From Bacteroidota bacterium (GTDB lineage Bacteria > Bacteroidota > Bacteroidia > B-17B0 > Aurantibacillaceae), in assembly GCA_020162035.1 (NCBI GenBank), contig JAIUNM010000012.1, positions 1 to 64,000 of the forward strand: DNA of 64,000 nucleotides, written 5' to 3'. The position numbers and the translations under genes are program-made. The notes under the pieces were generated by a model. The model had not been told where the DNA came from. It saw nothing but the letters and a program-made list of their open reading frames with translations, and made no database searches. Positions 26,197 through 35,199 of this stretch are shown piece after piece; the first letter of the stretch is position 1; each line of letters opens with the position of its first letter.

Positions 26197-28227
26197 GTGA
26201 GTTTGAATAATATAAATAGTTGTTTTTTTATCAATAAAAAGGTTAAATGTTTTTTTAAAAAATATATTGTTTTTACTTTTTTAGTATTTAATAATTTAAT
26301 AAATGCTCAAAATTCTCCATCAAGACATGAAATAGATGCCAAAAGAAATGGGTTAGATATGACTTCAACAGAAGTTTTGCCACGCAGTAGAGAATTTATA
26401 AGATTAGACAGTACATACTATGTGGGTTATTTAATTGAAGGAATTTATAAATACGAAAGAAGTAGCGATTATTTAGGGTATCAATTGGCCATTAAACCTT
26501 TATACAAAGCATTAATTTTATTTGAAAATGATTATTCGTTAAACTTGAAAAATTTATTTTCGTCAACTGATTATTTCATTAAAAATAACCAACTTTTTAG
26601 CGATTTTTATTCAATAGTGAGCACATTACAATTTTGTTATAATAATATTGAAATGCCCGACTCCTCAATGGCTCTTATAAATAAAATTGAAGGGTATAAT
26701 TTTCAAAGAGATTTTTTTTCAACGGGTGCAGATAAAGCATGGTTATATCATCGTAATAGGTTTTACACATCAAATAAATTTTCATTTTTAAAAAATTCAA
26801 TTTCAGAAAATGAACAAATGGCTTTTAATTATTGTTACGAGCAAATTACAAAAATTAATAAAAATAAAACCCTAAATGACGCTTGGTATGGGCCATATCA
26901 CAGTTCGGGTGATTTAATGTATGTTTACCATAACCTTGCAATTATACACAACTATAATAAAAATTATGATAGTACAGCTTATTATCAACGGTTATTAATG
27001 GATGCAGGAAGATTATCATGGAATAATTATGCAAACGACCAACAAGAACTTGGCAATTTTAATATAGCAACCGAAAATTATTCTAAACAAGAATATTATG
27101 GAAGAAATTTTCAACTAAGCGAACCTAATTATTATTTACCTACAATGTTAATTTATGCTGGAAAAACAAAACAAGCCATTCAAAACACACAAAATAAAAT
27201 TTCTGAATCAGGCTCTACTCCAGGTTTTGGTTGGTATAATATTGCTTTAGCTAGAGCATATTTATACGATGGACAATTAGATAGCGCAGAAGTGTTTTTA
27301 ACTAAAGCGGCTAACTTTAAAGAAATTCATATTGGAACCACATTAACACAAAGTCAATATGAGTTTACAATTAATTTATTACGGTTACAACTAATTAATA
27401 AAAAAATTGCTTTATTAAAATTTACCAATAGAGGATGGTGGTTTTCATTTGATTTGTTAGATTATGTTGCGTTTAATTTTCAAAAAATAATGTTAGAGTA
27501 TGTTTTAGTAAATCAACTATCATCTAATTTAGAAAGAGAAAGGTTAATTTATGATTTATTTTGTTCTGAAAGCACTGTAACCTTTGATGAATCCTGGTTT
27601 TTAATAAAAGAATTTTCTAAAAAATACTTTATTAATAAATATGATAAGTATTTAAATACGGATAAACGAGAAAAAATTAACAGATATTTTGAATTATTTA
27701 AATTAAAACTTATACAAGAAAATGATGATGAAAAAAAAGCAAATGATCTAGCAACTCAATTAGTTTATAAAACATTAACAGGCTCAAACAACTCAAATCC
27801 AAACGAAATTGCTGATAAAGAATATGAAAAACTTTTTATTTATAGATTACTTGAAGCATGCGCTCAAACAAGCGACAACAAAGAAAATTTTACACAAAAA
27901 TGTTATGAAGCATATCCTGAATTATTACCATTTTCAGGTTTAACAACTAAATTTGAGTTAACTATTACCGGCACAAATGATGCAACTATAGAAAAAGTAA
28001 AAGAAGATTTATTGAATTGTAATATTGAAGTTACAAAAGGAATTAATTTACCTCAAGCTAATATAAATTTTGAACAAAAAGGCAATACCTATTTAGCAAC
28101 TGTAACAGTTAAAAATTTTAATTCAGACACTGAAACAAAAAGCACTTTAGTTTTTAATAACTCCAATAATATTGGGGCTGAATTAGCCTTAAGATTATTT
28201 GGAAAAGGAGGCGCAACAAAAATTTAA
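26197..28227 (+). CDS. Secreted repeat (TPR-like) protein of unknown function
   Basis: 676 residues starting with GTG 8 nt after moxR. A late signal peptide (about 20-40, ending NNLINAQ) is followed by helical repeats resembling TPR units (for example around YNIALARAYLYDGQLDSAEVFLTKA) and a C-terminal ~100-residue region of mixed strands (FELTITGTNDATIEKVKEDL). I do not recognise the family. Context ties it to the DUF58/transglutaminase/MoxR operon, where it may be the periplasmic partner. Its stop overlaps by 4 nt with the convergent 2H phosphoesterase gene. Confidence 0.75.
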   Translation: MSLNNINSCFFINKKVKCFFKKYIVFTFLVFNNLINAQNSPSRHEIDAKRNGLDMTSTEVLPRSREFIRLDSTYYVGYLIEGIYKYERSSDYLGYQLAIKPLYKALILFENDYSLNLKNLFSSTDYFIKNNQLFSDFYSIVSTLQFCYNNIEMPDSSMALINKIEGYNFQRDFFSTGADKAWLYHRNRFYTSNKFSFLKNSISENEQMAFNYCYEQITKINKNKTLNDAWYGPYHSSGDLMYVYHNLAIIHNYNKNYDSTAYYQRLLMDAGRLSWNNYANDQQELGNFNIATENYSKQEYYGRNFQLSEPNYYLPTMLIYAGKTKQAIQNTQNKISESGSTPGFGWYNIALARAYLYDGQLDSAEVFLTKAANFKEIHIGTTLTQSQYEFTINLLRLQLINKKIALLKFTNRGWWFSFDLLDYVAFNFQKIMLEYVLVNQLSSNLERERLIYDLFCSESTVTFDESWFLIKEFSKKYFINKYDKYLNTDKREKINRYFELFKLKLIQENDDEKKANDLATQLVYKTLTGSNNSNPNEIADKEYEKLFIYRLLEACAQTSDNKENFTQKCYEAYPELLPFSGLTTKFELTITGTNDATIEKVKEDLLNCNIEVTKGINLPQANINFEQKGNTYLATVTVKNFNSDTETKSTLVFNNSNNIGAELALRLFGKGGATKI

Positions 28228-28769
28228 ATAAAATTATTTATAGGATAATTTTTTAAAACTTCCCAAACAGTATTTAGTTTTAAAATGGAAATAGAATTAA
28301 CATTAAAGCTGCAATTGCAATTATACAGATTTGTTTCCTGCCAAATATCATCAAATTGATGTTTTTTTAAATCCCTAAATGCTAATGTAATATGAGGATG
28401 AAAACCTCTCAAATTATTTATCTCATTTTCAATTTTAAGATTACTGGATATAAAATGTTTGAGAGAATTATAAAGTTGATTTAAGTTTTTATTAGGTGTT
28501 AAATCTGCATAAATAACGCGTTTATCAAAGTACCCAAACCCTTTAATTTCAAGAAATAACTCTTCATCAAATTTAAATAGACTTAATGCATTTAATAAAT
28601 GTTTTTCTTTATCTATTGAATACTCAAAAGGCATATGTAAAGTTATATGAGCCGGACTTCTTAAAGCACCTTTTAGATTAAATTTTGAACTCAAATTTAA
28701 TTTTAATTGTTCAATAACAGTTAGTGTTGGCTCTGGTAAAACTATAGCTATAAAGTACTTGTTATTCAT
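28224..28769 (-). CDS. 2'-5' RNA ligase family (2H phosphoesterase) protein
   Basis: A 181-residue protein with the two HxT motifs of the 2H superfamily: HITLHMPF in the first half and HPHITLAF in the second. Proteins of this fold act on cyclic phosphodiesters or 2',5'-linked RNA ends. The open frame begins at 28796, but the ATG at 28769 gives the normal start (MNNKYFIAIVLPEP). It is an independent small gene convergent with the MoxR operon. Confidence 0.85.
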   Translation of the reverse strand: MNNKYFIAIVLPEPTLTVIEQLKLNLSSKFNLKGALRSPAHITLHMPFEYSIDKEKHLLNALSLFKFDEELFLEIKGFGYFDKRVIYADLTPNKNLNQLYNSLKHFISSNLKIENEINNLRGFHPHITLAFRDLKKHQFDDIWQETNLYNCNCSFNVNSISILKLNTVWEVLKNYPINNFI

Positions 28770-28803
28770 AGAAATAGAATGTGAAATAATTCGCAAAATA
28801 TGT

Positions 28804-28811
28804 TATTTTTG
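28804..28811 (+). promoter_or_regulatory. -7 promoter box of the nucleotidyltransferase operon
   Basis: TATTTTTG, a match to TAnnTTTG, 15 nt before the ATG at 28827. It supports ATG 28827 over the upstream in-frame start at 28800. Confidence 0.4.
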
Positions 28812-28826
28812 TTGAAATTAAAAATT

Positions 28827-29837
28827 ATGCAAATTATAATACCAATGGCCGGTAAAGGAAAAAGAATGAGGCCACATACTTTAACTACCGCTAAACCTCT
28901 AATTGCTGTTGCTGGTAAACCAATTGTACAACATTTAGTAGAAGATATTACAAAGGTTTGCGGCGAAAAAGTTGCTGAAATTGCATTTATTATTGGTCCA
29001 GATTTTGGTGCAGAAGTTGAGCAAAATTTAATTAAAGTTGCCGAAAGCCAAGGTGCAAAAGGCACAATATATTATCAAGAAAAAGCTTTAGGTACCGCAC
29101 ACGCTATAATGTGTGCTAAAAATTCTATAAAAGGAAAAACAGTTGTTGCTTTTGCAGATACGTTGTTTAAAGCTGATTTTGTGATGGATACAAACCAAGA
29201 AGGCGTAATTTGGGTACAAAAAATAGATGACCCTCGCCAATTTGGTGTAGTTAAACTAAATTCGGATAATGTAATTACCGATTTTGTTGAAAAACCACAA
29301 GAGTTTGTAAGTGATTTAGCAATTATAGGTATATATTATTTTAAAGATGGCGAGTATCTTAAAAACGAATTGCAATATCTTTTAGATAATAATATTACTG
29401 ATAAAGGAGAGTTTCAGTTAACTAATGCATTAGAAAACATGAAATTAAAAGGAACTAAATTTAAACCAGGACAAGTTACTGAATGGTTAGATTGTGGAAA
29501 CAAAGATGCTACTGTTTACACAAATCAAAGAGTGTTAGAATTTAAAAATGGTAATAAAGAATTAAAAGGAAAAAACATTAAAAATAATAATAGCATAATA
29601 ATAGAGCCTTGTTTTATTGGTGATAATGTAGTGTTAGATAATTCAATAATTGGGCCCCATGTAAGTATTGGTAGTAACTCAAATATTTCTAACACAATTC
29701 TTTCAAATTCAATAATACAAAATGATGTAAAAATTAGTGGCTCTAATATTTTTAATAGTATGATAGGAACAGGAGCCGAAGTTAAAAGTAAAAAGTTAGA
29801 TTTAAGCATTAGCGATTACACACAAATTGTTGCGTAG
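28827..29837 (+). CDS. Sugar-phosphate nucleotidyltransferase
   Basis: 336 residues. The N-terminal nucleotidyltransferase domain has PMAGKGKRMRPHT (the G-x-G-x-R-x(3)-T signature) and TTAKPLIAVAGKPI with the conserved Lys, plus WLDCGN. The last ~90 residues are imperfect hexapeptide repeats (IIEPCFIGDNVVLDNSIIGPHVSIG) forming a short left-handed beta-helix, as in GlmU/RmlA-related enzymes. It probably activates a sugar for envelope polysaccharide synthesis; the sugar cannot be read from sequence. It starts a tight operon with the TPR, DUF4292 and EnvC genes. Confidence 0.87.
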   Translation: MQIIIPMAGKGKRMRPHTLTTAKPLIAVAGKPIVQHLVEDITKVCGEKVAEIAFIIGPDFGAEVEQNLIKVAESQGAKGTIYYQEKALGTAHAIMCAKNSIKGKTVVAFADTLFKADFVMDTNQEGVIWVQKIDDPRQFGVVKLNSDNVITDFVEKPQEFVSDLAIIGIYYFKDGEYLKNELQYLLDNNITDKGEFQLTNALENMKLKGTKFKPGQVTEWLDCGNKDATVYTNQRVLEFKNGNKELKGKNIKNNNSIIIEPCFIGDNVVLDNSIIGPHVSIGSNSNISNTILSNSIIQNDVKISGSNIFNSMIGTGAEVKSKKLDLSISDYTQIVA

Positions 29838-31578
29838 TTTTTATATTATATTAATTTGTTTTTTGTTAGTTGCTTGTAAATCAAGTAAACAAGCAAAAAG
29901 CAGTAAGGGTATTGAAAAAAATACAAATTCAAACAACACTAGTTTATTGGAAGTAGAAGAGTTGGCTTTTGGAAGGAGCTTTATTGATGGTTGTTCTGCT
30001 AAAATAAAAAATGATTTAGATATAGCATTAAAATATTTTTTAGAATGTCAAACTATTAATCCTAAATCTGCCGCTGTTAAATACGAATTAGCTAAAATTT
30101 ACCTCGAAAAGAAAAGTATTTTATTAGCACTTGAAAACGCAAAATTTTGTGCAACAGCAGATGTTAAAAACGAATACTATCAAAAAATTTTAATTGATTG
30201 CTATAACGAAAACAAACAATATAACCAGGCTATTAAAGTTTCAGAAAATTTAGTGAAAAATTTTCCTGATGTAATTGAATTTAAAGAAGATTTAGCTATA
30301 CAGTATGCATCAATTAATGAGTTTAACAAATCATTTAATTTATATAATGAAATAGAAGCCGTTTATGGCATTAATGAACAAATTACAAATAACAAAGTTA
30401 AATTATTAAATAGTCAAGGAAAAACAAACGAAGCAGAAAAAGAATTATTAAAACTTTGCGCAACCGACAATTCAAATACCGATTATTTAGTTAATCTGGC
30501 TGAATTTTATGAAGAAACTAATAAACAACAAAAAGCTAAAGAAATTTACGATAAAATTTTAGAAATAGACCCTAATCATCCCACAGTTAACTTATCATTA
30601 AGCGATTATTATAATTTACAAAAAGAACCCATTAAAAGTTTTGAATATTTAAGAAAAGCATTTCATAATCCTGATTTAGATCCAACAGCAAAAGCTACTA
30701 TAGCATTTAATTATTATTTACGTTCTGAGAAAAGTGGAAACAACCAGTTATTTAATCAAGGAAAAGAACTCGCTGAAATTTTTATAAAAGTTCACCCTAA
30801 AAATGCTGATGCAAATGGTGTAATGGCTGATTATCTAATGCTAGAAAATAAACCAAAAGAAGCATCAAATTATTATTACAACGCTGCAACTTCAGAAAAA
30901 AGTAATTATAAAATTTGGGAACAGTTAATGTTTGTTTATAACGAATTAAATAGATTCGATTCACTAAAATCAATAAGCACAAAAGCTATTGAGTTTTTCC
31001 CTAATCAGCCAAATGTTTATTTTTTTAACGGCTTAGCAAATATTAAATTAAAAAAATATCCCGAAGCCATAAGCGCATTAAAAGATGGATTAGAATTTGT
31101 TATTGATAATAAAGCACAAATGCTATCCTTTTATTTTAATTTAGGCGAAGCATATTTTTATAATAATGAATTTGAAAAATCTGATAAAGCCTTTGACGAC
31201 GCTTTAAAAATTGATTCTGATAACACTCAAGTATTAAATAATTACGCTTATTATATTTCTGTTAGAAAAAGCGATTTAGATAAGGCCGAAAAATTAGCCA
31301 GAAGATGTAACGAGTTGCAACCAAATAATAGAAATTATATGGATACTTATGGTTGGATTTTGTTTCAACAAAAAAAATACCCAGAGGCAGAAAAGTGGTT
31401 GAAAAACGCATCAAACATTCCCCCTCCAAATGCAAACATTTTAGAGCACTATGGCGATGCGTTATTTAAACTAGGAAAAACAAATGAGGCTTTAAAATAT
31501 TGGCAAGATGCCTTAAAAATTGCAGAAAAAAACGAATTATTGGAAAATAAAATTAAAAAGAAAGAAATTGTTGAATAA
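29827..31578 (+). CDS. TPR-repeat lipoprotein
   Basis: 583 residues. The start is TTG (29827 or 29830), overlapping the nucleotidyltransferase end by 8-11 nt. A lipoprotein signal with LLVACKSS lipobox is at the N-terminus, followed by some 12 tetratricopeptide-type helix pairs across the whole protein (for example YEETNKQQKAKEIYDKILEI, YFNLGEAYFYNNEFEKSDKA). Such lipoproteins scaffold envelope complexes; here it is in the conserved nucleotidyltransferase - TPR - DUF4292 - M23 order known in Bacteroidota. Precise role unknown. Confidence 0.87.
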   Translation: MLRSFYIILICFLLVACKSSKQAKSSKGIEKNTNSNNTSLLEVEELAFGRSFIDGCSAKIKNDLDIALKYFLECQTINPKSAAVKYELAKIYLEKKSILLALENAKFCATADVKNEYYQKILIDCYNENKQYNQAIKVSENLVKNFPDVIEFKEDLAIQYASINEFNKSFNLYNEIEAVYGINEQITNNKVKLLNSQGKTNEAEKELLKLCATDNSNTDYLVNLAEFYEETNKQQKAKEIYDKILEIDPNHPTVNLSLSDYYNLQKEPIKSFEYLRKAFHNPDLDPTAKATIAFNYYLRSEKSGNNQLFNQGKELAEIFIKVHPKNADANGVMADYLMLENKPKEASNYYYNAATSEKSNYKIWEQLMFVYNELNRFDSLKSISTKAIEFFPNQPNVYFFNGLANIKLKKYPEAISALKDGLEFVIDNKAQMLSFYFNLGEAYFYNNEFEKSDKAFDDALKIDSDNTQVLNNYAYYISVRKSDLDKAEKLARRCNELQPNNRNYMDTYGWILFQQKKYPEAEKWLKNASNIPPPNANILEHYGDALFKLGKTNEALKYWQDALKIAEKNELLENKIKKKEIVE

Positions 31579-32440
31579 AAATAAAATAGTATTAATTATA
31601 TCATTTTTTTTAATTGTTGGATTTGCTTGTAAAACTAAAAAACAAACACAAACAATAACCAAACCTAAAGAGCAGATAGACACTATTAACGAAAAATGTA
31701 AGCTCGATTTTAAAAACAGTAAAGCGTTAACCAAATACATGCAAGAGAATGAACTAAAATTTAATTGGTTGTATTTAAAGGCTAATGTAGAAAGTAATGT
31801 TGATAAAGATGAAAATACTTTTGATGTTAAGGTAAGAATTAAATACGATAGCGTAATTTATATTGTAATTGAAAAACTATCATTAGACTTTGCTAAAATT
31901 TTAATTACGCAAGATAGTGTTAAAATGAGATTTGATTTAAAGCGGCAGTATTTTAAAGGTGATTTTAAATTTATAAATGAACTTTTAAATACTGATTTAG
32001 ATTTTGAAGTACTTCAGTCAGTACTAGTTGGTAATAGCGCAAAGTTTTACGACGATGATGAAAAGCTAAAACCTGTAACCGATCGCGTTAATTGTAATTA
32101 TAAATTAAGTACCGAACGCAAGAAAAAACTTAAAAAAATAGAAAATGCAAACGAACAAGTTAAGAAAGCATTACAGGTATTAACATTAAATCCTGATAAC
32201 TTTAAAATTGTTAAAAATGAATTTATTGACCCTATAACTAACAGAATATTTATTGCTAATTATCAAAAATTTAGTTCAATTGATAGTGTTTTTGCACCAA
32301 GGCTTGTTAATATTGATATAGTTGCAGAGAAGAAAGCAAAGCTAAAAATTGAGTATGTTCGTATTGAAAAAAATATACCTCAAAAAGTTAATTTAAATAT
32401 CCCTAAAAGTTATGACTCAATTGAAATTAAGAAAAAATAG
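31571..32440 (+). CDS. DUF4292 lipoprotein
   Basis: 289 residues from the TTG at 31571. The open frame begins at 31520 inside the previous gene, but the TTG gives a clean lipoprotein signal (MNKNKIVLIISFFLIVGFAC, lipobox Cys20). The body has the repeated short strands of the DUF4292 family, a LolA/LolB-like fold (LNPDNFKIVKNEF, KLKIEYVRI near the end). It may bind a lipid or lipoprotein, but this is a fold-level guess. Overlaps the TPR gene by 8 nt and the EnvC-like gene by 29 nt. Confidence 0.82.
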   Translation: MNKNKIVLIISFFLIVGFACKTKKQTQTITKPKEQIDTINEKCKLDFKNSKALTKYMQENELKFNWLYLKANVESNVDKDENTFDVKVRIKYDSVIYIVIEKLSLDFAKILITQDSVKMRFDLKRQYFKGDFKFINELLNTDLDFEVLQSVLVGNSAKFYDDDEKLKPVTDRVNCNYKLSTERKKKLKKIENANEQVKKALQVLTLNPDNFKIVKNEFIDPITNRIFIANYQKFSSIDSVFAPRLVNIDIVAEKKAKLKIEYVRIEKNIPQKVNLNIPKSYDSIEIKKK

Positions 32441-33809
32441 CATTAACATTTTAATAATGTTGTGTTTATTTTTTTCATTTCAAATAGTTAAGGGCCAATC
32501 AAATAGTAAAACAACTAAAAAAGATCTTGAAAATAAAAAGAAACGCATTAATGATGAAATTGATGAGATAAACTCTATGTTAAATAAAACTAAAGCAAAC
32601 AAAAAAAACAGTATTGGCGCATTAGTTAACATTAATCTTAAAATAGAAAAAAGACAAGAATTAATTTCTACAATAAATGCAGAAATTGCAATATTAAACC
32701 AAAATATTAAACAAAACGAAGGGCAGTATAATACATTAAAACAAACTTTAGAAAAACTAAAGTTAGATTATGCAAAAATGATAATTGCAGCACAACGTAA
32801 TCAAGATGCATACAGCAAATTAATGTTTCTTTTTTCTTCAGAAAATTTCAATCAAGCATATACAAGGCTTAAGTACATGCAACAATATAATACTTACCGT
32901 AAAAAACAAGCTCAAGAAATTACAACAACCCAATTAGAAATTTTAGCAAAACTGGATGAATTAAAAGCACAAAAACATGAAAAAAATGTATTATTGGGCG
33001 TTGAAGAAAGTGAGAAAAAAAATCTAGATTCTGAAAAAACAGAACAAGAAGAAGTTTTAACTAGTTTACAAACTAAAGAGAAAGAACTTAAGCATGAATT
33101 AGAAAAGAAAAAACAAGATGCAATAGCATTACAAACCGCAATTAAAAAATTAATAGCCGAAGAAATTAAACGTAAGGCCGAAGAAGCAATGAAAGAGGCC
33201 CAGGCAAAAGCTGCTAAAAAAGCATTAGCCGAAAAAGAAGCAAAAGCTTTAGCTGATAAAAAGAATAAAAAAGATAAAAAAAATAACACTAACACAACAA
33301 CAAATAATAATACGGAGGTTGTAGAAGTTAAAGTAGAAAAAAAAGAGAATTTATTTATGCCTGAATTAACTCCTGAGGCTGAAGCTTTAAGTGATGATTT
33401 TGAAAATAATAAAGGAAAATTACCTTGGCCTGTAATGAAAGGAATGATTTGCGAAAGTTATGGCGAGCATGAGCACCCCGCAATTAAAGGATTTATGATG
33501 ATGAATAATGGTGTTGAAATTTGTTCAAATAATGGCGCACAAGCAAGAGCAGTTTTTGCAGGCGAAGTTACGGGTATAACAGTTTCCCCTACTGGTGGAA
33601 AATTTGTAATTATAAGACATGGAGAATATTTAAGTGTTTATACAAATTTAACTGAGGTGTTTGTAAAAACTGGGCAAAAAATTACCATTAAACAAGCTAT
33701 AGGAGTTATTGGATTTAATGACGATGAAGGGAAATGCGCCATGAATTTTCAGGTATGGAAAGGACAAAAAACTTTAGACCCTGCAGGTTGGCTTATTAAT
33801 GCAAGATAA
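32412..33809 (+). CDS. EnvC-like murein hydrolase activator (degenerate M23 domain)
   Basis: 465 residues. A signal segment (residues ~12-28, ending VKGQ) is followed by a long coiled coil (about 35-260, very rich in K, E, A), a low-complexity Lys/Asn linker, and a C-terminal LytM/M23 domain (about 335-465). The zinc-site residues are largely missing: NNGVEI stands where the metal-binding Asp is expected, and the last motif reads NFQVWKG instead of HxHxx. This is the pattern of EnvC-type activators, which stimulate amidases rather than cut peptidoglycan. Context fits cell-division or envelope work. Confidence 0.85.
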   Translation: MTQLKLRKNSINILIMLCLFFSFQIVKGQSNSKTTKKDLENKKKRINDEIDEINSMLNKTKANKKNSIGALVNINLKIEKRQELISTINAEIAILNQNIKQNEGQYNTLKQTLEKLKLDYAKMIIAAQRNQDAYSKLMFLFSSENFNQAYTRLKYMQQYNTYRKKQAQEITTTQLEILAKLDELKAQKHEKNVLLGVEESEKKNLDSEKTEQEEVLTSLQTKEKELKHELEKKKQDAIALQTAIKKLIAEEIKRKAEEAMKEAQAKAAKKALAEKEAKALADKKNKKDKKNNTNTTTNNNTEVVEVKVEKKENLFMPELTPEAEALSDDFENNKGKLPWPVMKGMICESYGEHEHPAIKGFMMMNNGVEICSNNGAQARAVFAGEVTGITVSPTGGKFVIIRHGEYLSVYTNLTEVFVKTGQKITIKQAIGVIGFNDDEGKCAMNFQVWKGQKTLDPAGWLINAR

Positions 33810-34265
33810 TTAACGTAAAAAATAAACATTCGAAAGAATTATTTTCTCTGTTTTTAAATCAAAAATTTCTACTCTAATTTTTTTTAACTCTGCTACGCAT
33901 GTCCCATTAATTTGAGATTTTAATTTATAATAAGTATTAAAAGGGCTTTCATTATTTTTTAATTTACCAAAAACAACTTGATATTGTAAACCAGAAATAT
34001 ATTGTAATTGAATTATACTATCGTTACCAAAAGCTTTAAATAAACCGTTACAAGTAGTTAAAATGTACCTTTCTTTTAAACTATCAGGTAAAACATAAAT
34101 AAATTTATTTAAAACGGGTTTATCTTCAATTAAAGAGTCTTTTATTTCGCCTAGCTTATAAAACAGAAACAACTCAGTGTTTTTTTTAAACTTTATCTGT
34201 TTTTGAGAAAAAGTTGAAAATGAACAAAGTAAAAAGATAAGAACGAATAAATTATTCTTTTTCAA
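33810..34265 (-). CDS. Small secreted protein of unknown function
   Basis: 151 residues from the TTG at 34265; an ATG at 34295 is also in frame but lies deeper in tatA. The TTG gives a proper signal peptide (MKKNNLFVLIFLLCSFSTFS). The mature part has charged beta-like segments and a single Cys pair (C in LTTCNGLF and NGTCVAEL). I do not recognise a family. It overlaps tatA by 14 nt on the same strand, and its stop abuts the convergent EnvC-like gene end exactly. Confidence 0.65.
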   Translation of the reverse strand: MKKNNLFVLIFLLCSFSTFSQKQIKFKKNTELFLFYKLGEIKDSLIEDKPVLNKFIYVLPDSLKERYILTTCNGLFKAFGNDSIIQLQYISGLQYQVVFGKLKNNESPFNTYYKLKSQINGTCVAELKKIRVEIFDLKTEKIILSNVYFLR

Positions 34266-34509
34266 TTTCTCTTTTAACCTCTTGTATTTGCTCATTAATT
34301 TGCTCGGTTAAATGACTAGTGCCATTTTGTATATCTTTTTGTATATTTCCTGTTGCATCTTTAAATTCTCTAATTCCTTTACCCAAAGTACGAGCAATAT
34401 TAGGAATACCTTTACCACCAAATAACAATAAAACAACAAACAGAATTAAAACAACCTCACTTCCCCCTAAATTTAAAAATAAAATTATATTTATATATAA
34501 TAAAGCCAT
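34252..34509 (-). CDS. tatA: TatA/E family twin-arginine translocase subunit
   Basis: 85 residues: a single N-terminal membrane helix (LGGSEVVLILFVVLLLFGGKGIP, about 14-36), the GKGIP hinge, an amphipathic helix (NIARTLGKGIREFKDATGN) and a charged tail. This is the TatA layout; TatC is not in the window. It is preceded with a one-base overlap (TAATG) by a 34-residue membrane microprotein. Confidence 0.88.
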   Translation of the reverse strand: MALLYINIILFLNLGGSEVVLILFVVLLLFGGKGIPNIARTLGKGIREFKDATGNIQKDIQNGTSHLTEQINEQIQEVKREIEKE

Positions 34510-34613
34510 TACTTGTTTCGCATAAATTTATAAACTGTTATTGCTCCTCCAATAAATACAATTGCTACAAAAACAACTATAAAATATTCGCCATAACTAA
34601 TTTCTTGTTGCAT
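34509..34613 (-). CDS. 34-residue single-pass membrane microprotein
   Basis: ATG (34613) to TAA (34509-34511) encodes MQQEISYGEYFIVVFVAIVF followed by IGGAITVYKFMRNK. It has an acidic N-terminus, one 18-20 residue hydrophobic helix and a basic C-terminus, which predicts N-out/C-in insertion. Its stop overlaps the tatA start (TAATG), as in translationally coupled genes. The helix composition (no polar residues between 11 and 28) is unlike random AT-rich translation. Size and form resemble CcmD/CcoS-like assembly peptides. No function can be assigned. Confidence 0.65.
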   Translation of the reverse strand: MQQEISYGEYFIVVFVAIVFIGGAITVYKFMRNK

Positions 34614-34641
34614 AGGTACAAAGGTACAAAAAGGTTTTTAA

Positions 34642-35199
34642 TTAACTCTTAATTTGTCGTTCTCTTATTTTTTGAGCTGGATTTCCTTGGTAAATGGAAT
34701 TTGGTAATAAGCTACATGTAGCAATGCTCCCAACAGTTAATATGGTATGACTTCCTATTCTAACTCCAGGGCAAACAACAGCCTTTGCGCCAACCCACGA
34801 GCCCTCTTCTAAAGTAATTGTGCCAACCATTAAATCAAATGTGGTTTTTTTATAATTATGATTTCCGCACAATAACATTGCGCCTTGCGAAACACAGGCA
34901 TTTGACATAATTTTAACAGTTGTTAAATTATCTATCCAGGCATATTCTCCTATCCAAGCATTGTTTCCAATAACTAAATGCCAAGGGTATTTAATAGAAA
35001 CATGGGGTTTAATAATTACACCTTTGCCTATTTTAGCTCCAAATAACTTTAATAAAAACCTTTTTACGCCATAAATAGGGAATGAAGATTTAAAAAACAT
35101 AACATTCACTATATACCATGTTACACGTTTTAATAAACTTGCTCCTGGCTTATACCAATCATTATTAAATGTACTTAAGTCTGTTTTTAATGCATTCAT
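34642..35199 (-). CDS. wcaF: WcaF-like colanic-acid-type acetyltransferase
   Basis: 185 residues. A left-handed beta-helix O-acetyltransferase of the WcaF type: N-terminal DWYKPGASLLKRVTWYIVN, then IGNNAWIGEYAWIDNL and GTITLEEGSWVGAKAVVCPGVRIG hexapeptide repeats, and the GNPA loop before the C-terminal basic helix. Acetylates a surface polysaccharide intermediate in the cytosol. It overlaps the upstream glycosyltransferase gene by 35 nt and starts the polysaccharide cluster on the minus strand. Confidence 0.87.
   Translation of the reverse strand: MNALKTDLSTFNNDWYKPGASLLKRVTWYIVNVMFFKSSFPIYGVKRFLLKLFGAKIGKGVIIKPHVSIKYPWHLVIGNNAWIGEYAWIDNLTTVKIMSNACVSQGAMLLCGNHNYKKTTFDLMVGTITLEEGSWVGAKAVVCPGVRIGSHTILTVGSIATCSLLPNSIYQGNPAQKIRERQIKS

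Noticed and set aside
32912..33295. Antisense Ala/Ser/Phe-rich frame within the EnvC-like gene
   Set aside because: Shadow of the Lys/Glu/Ala coiled coil on the other strand.
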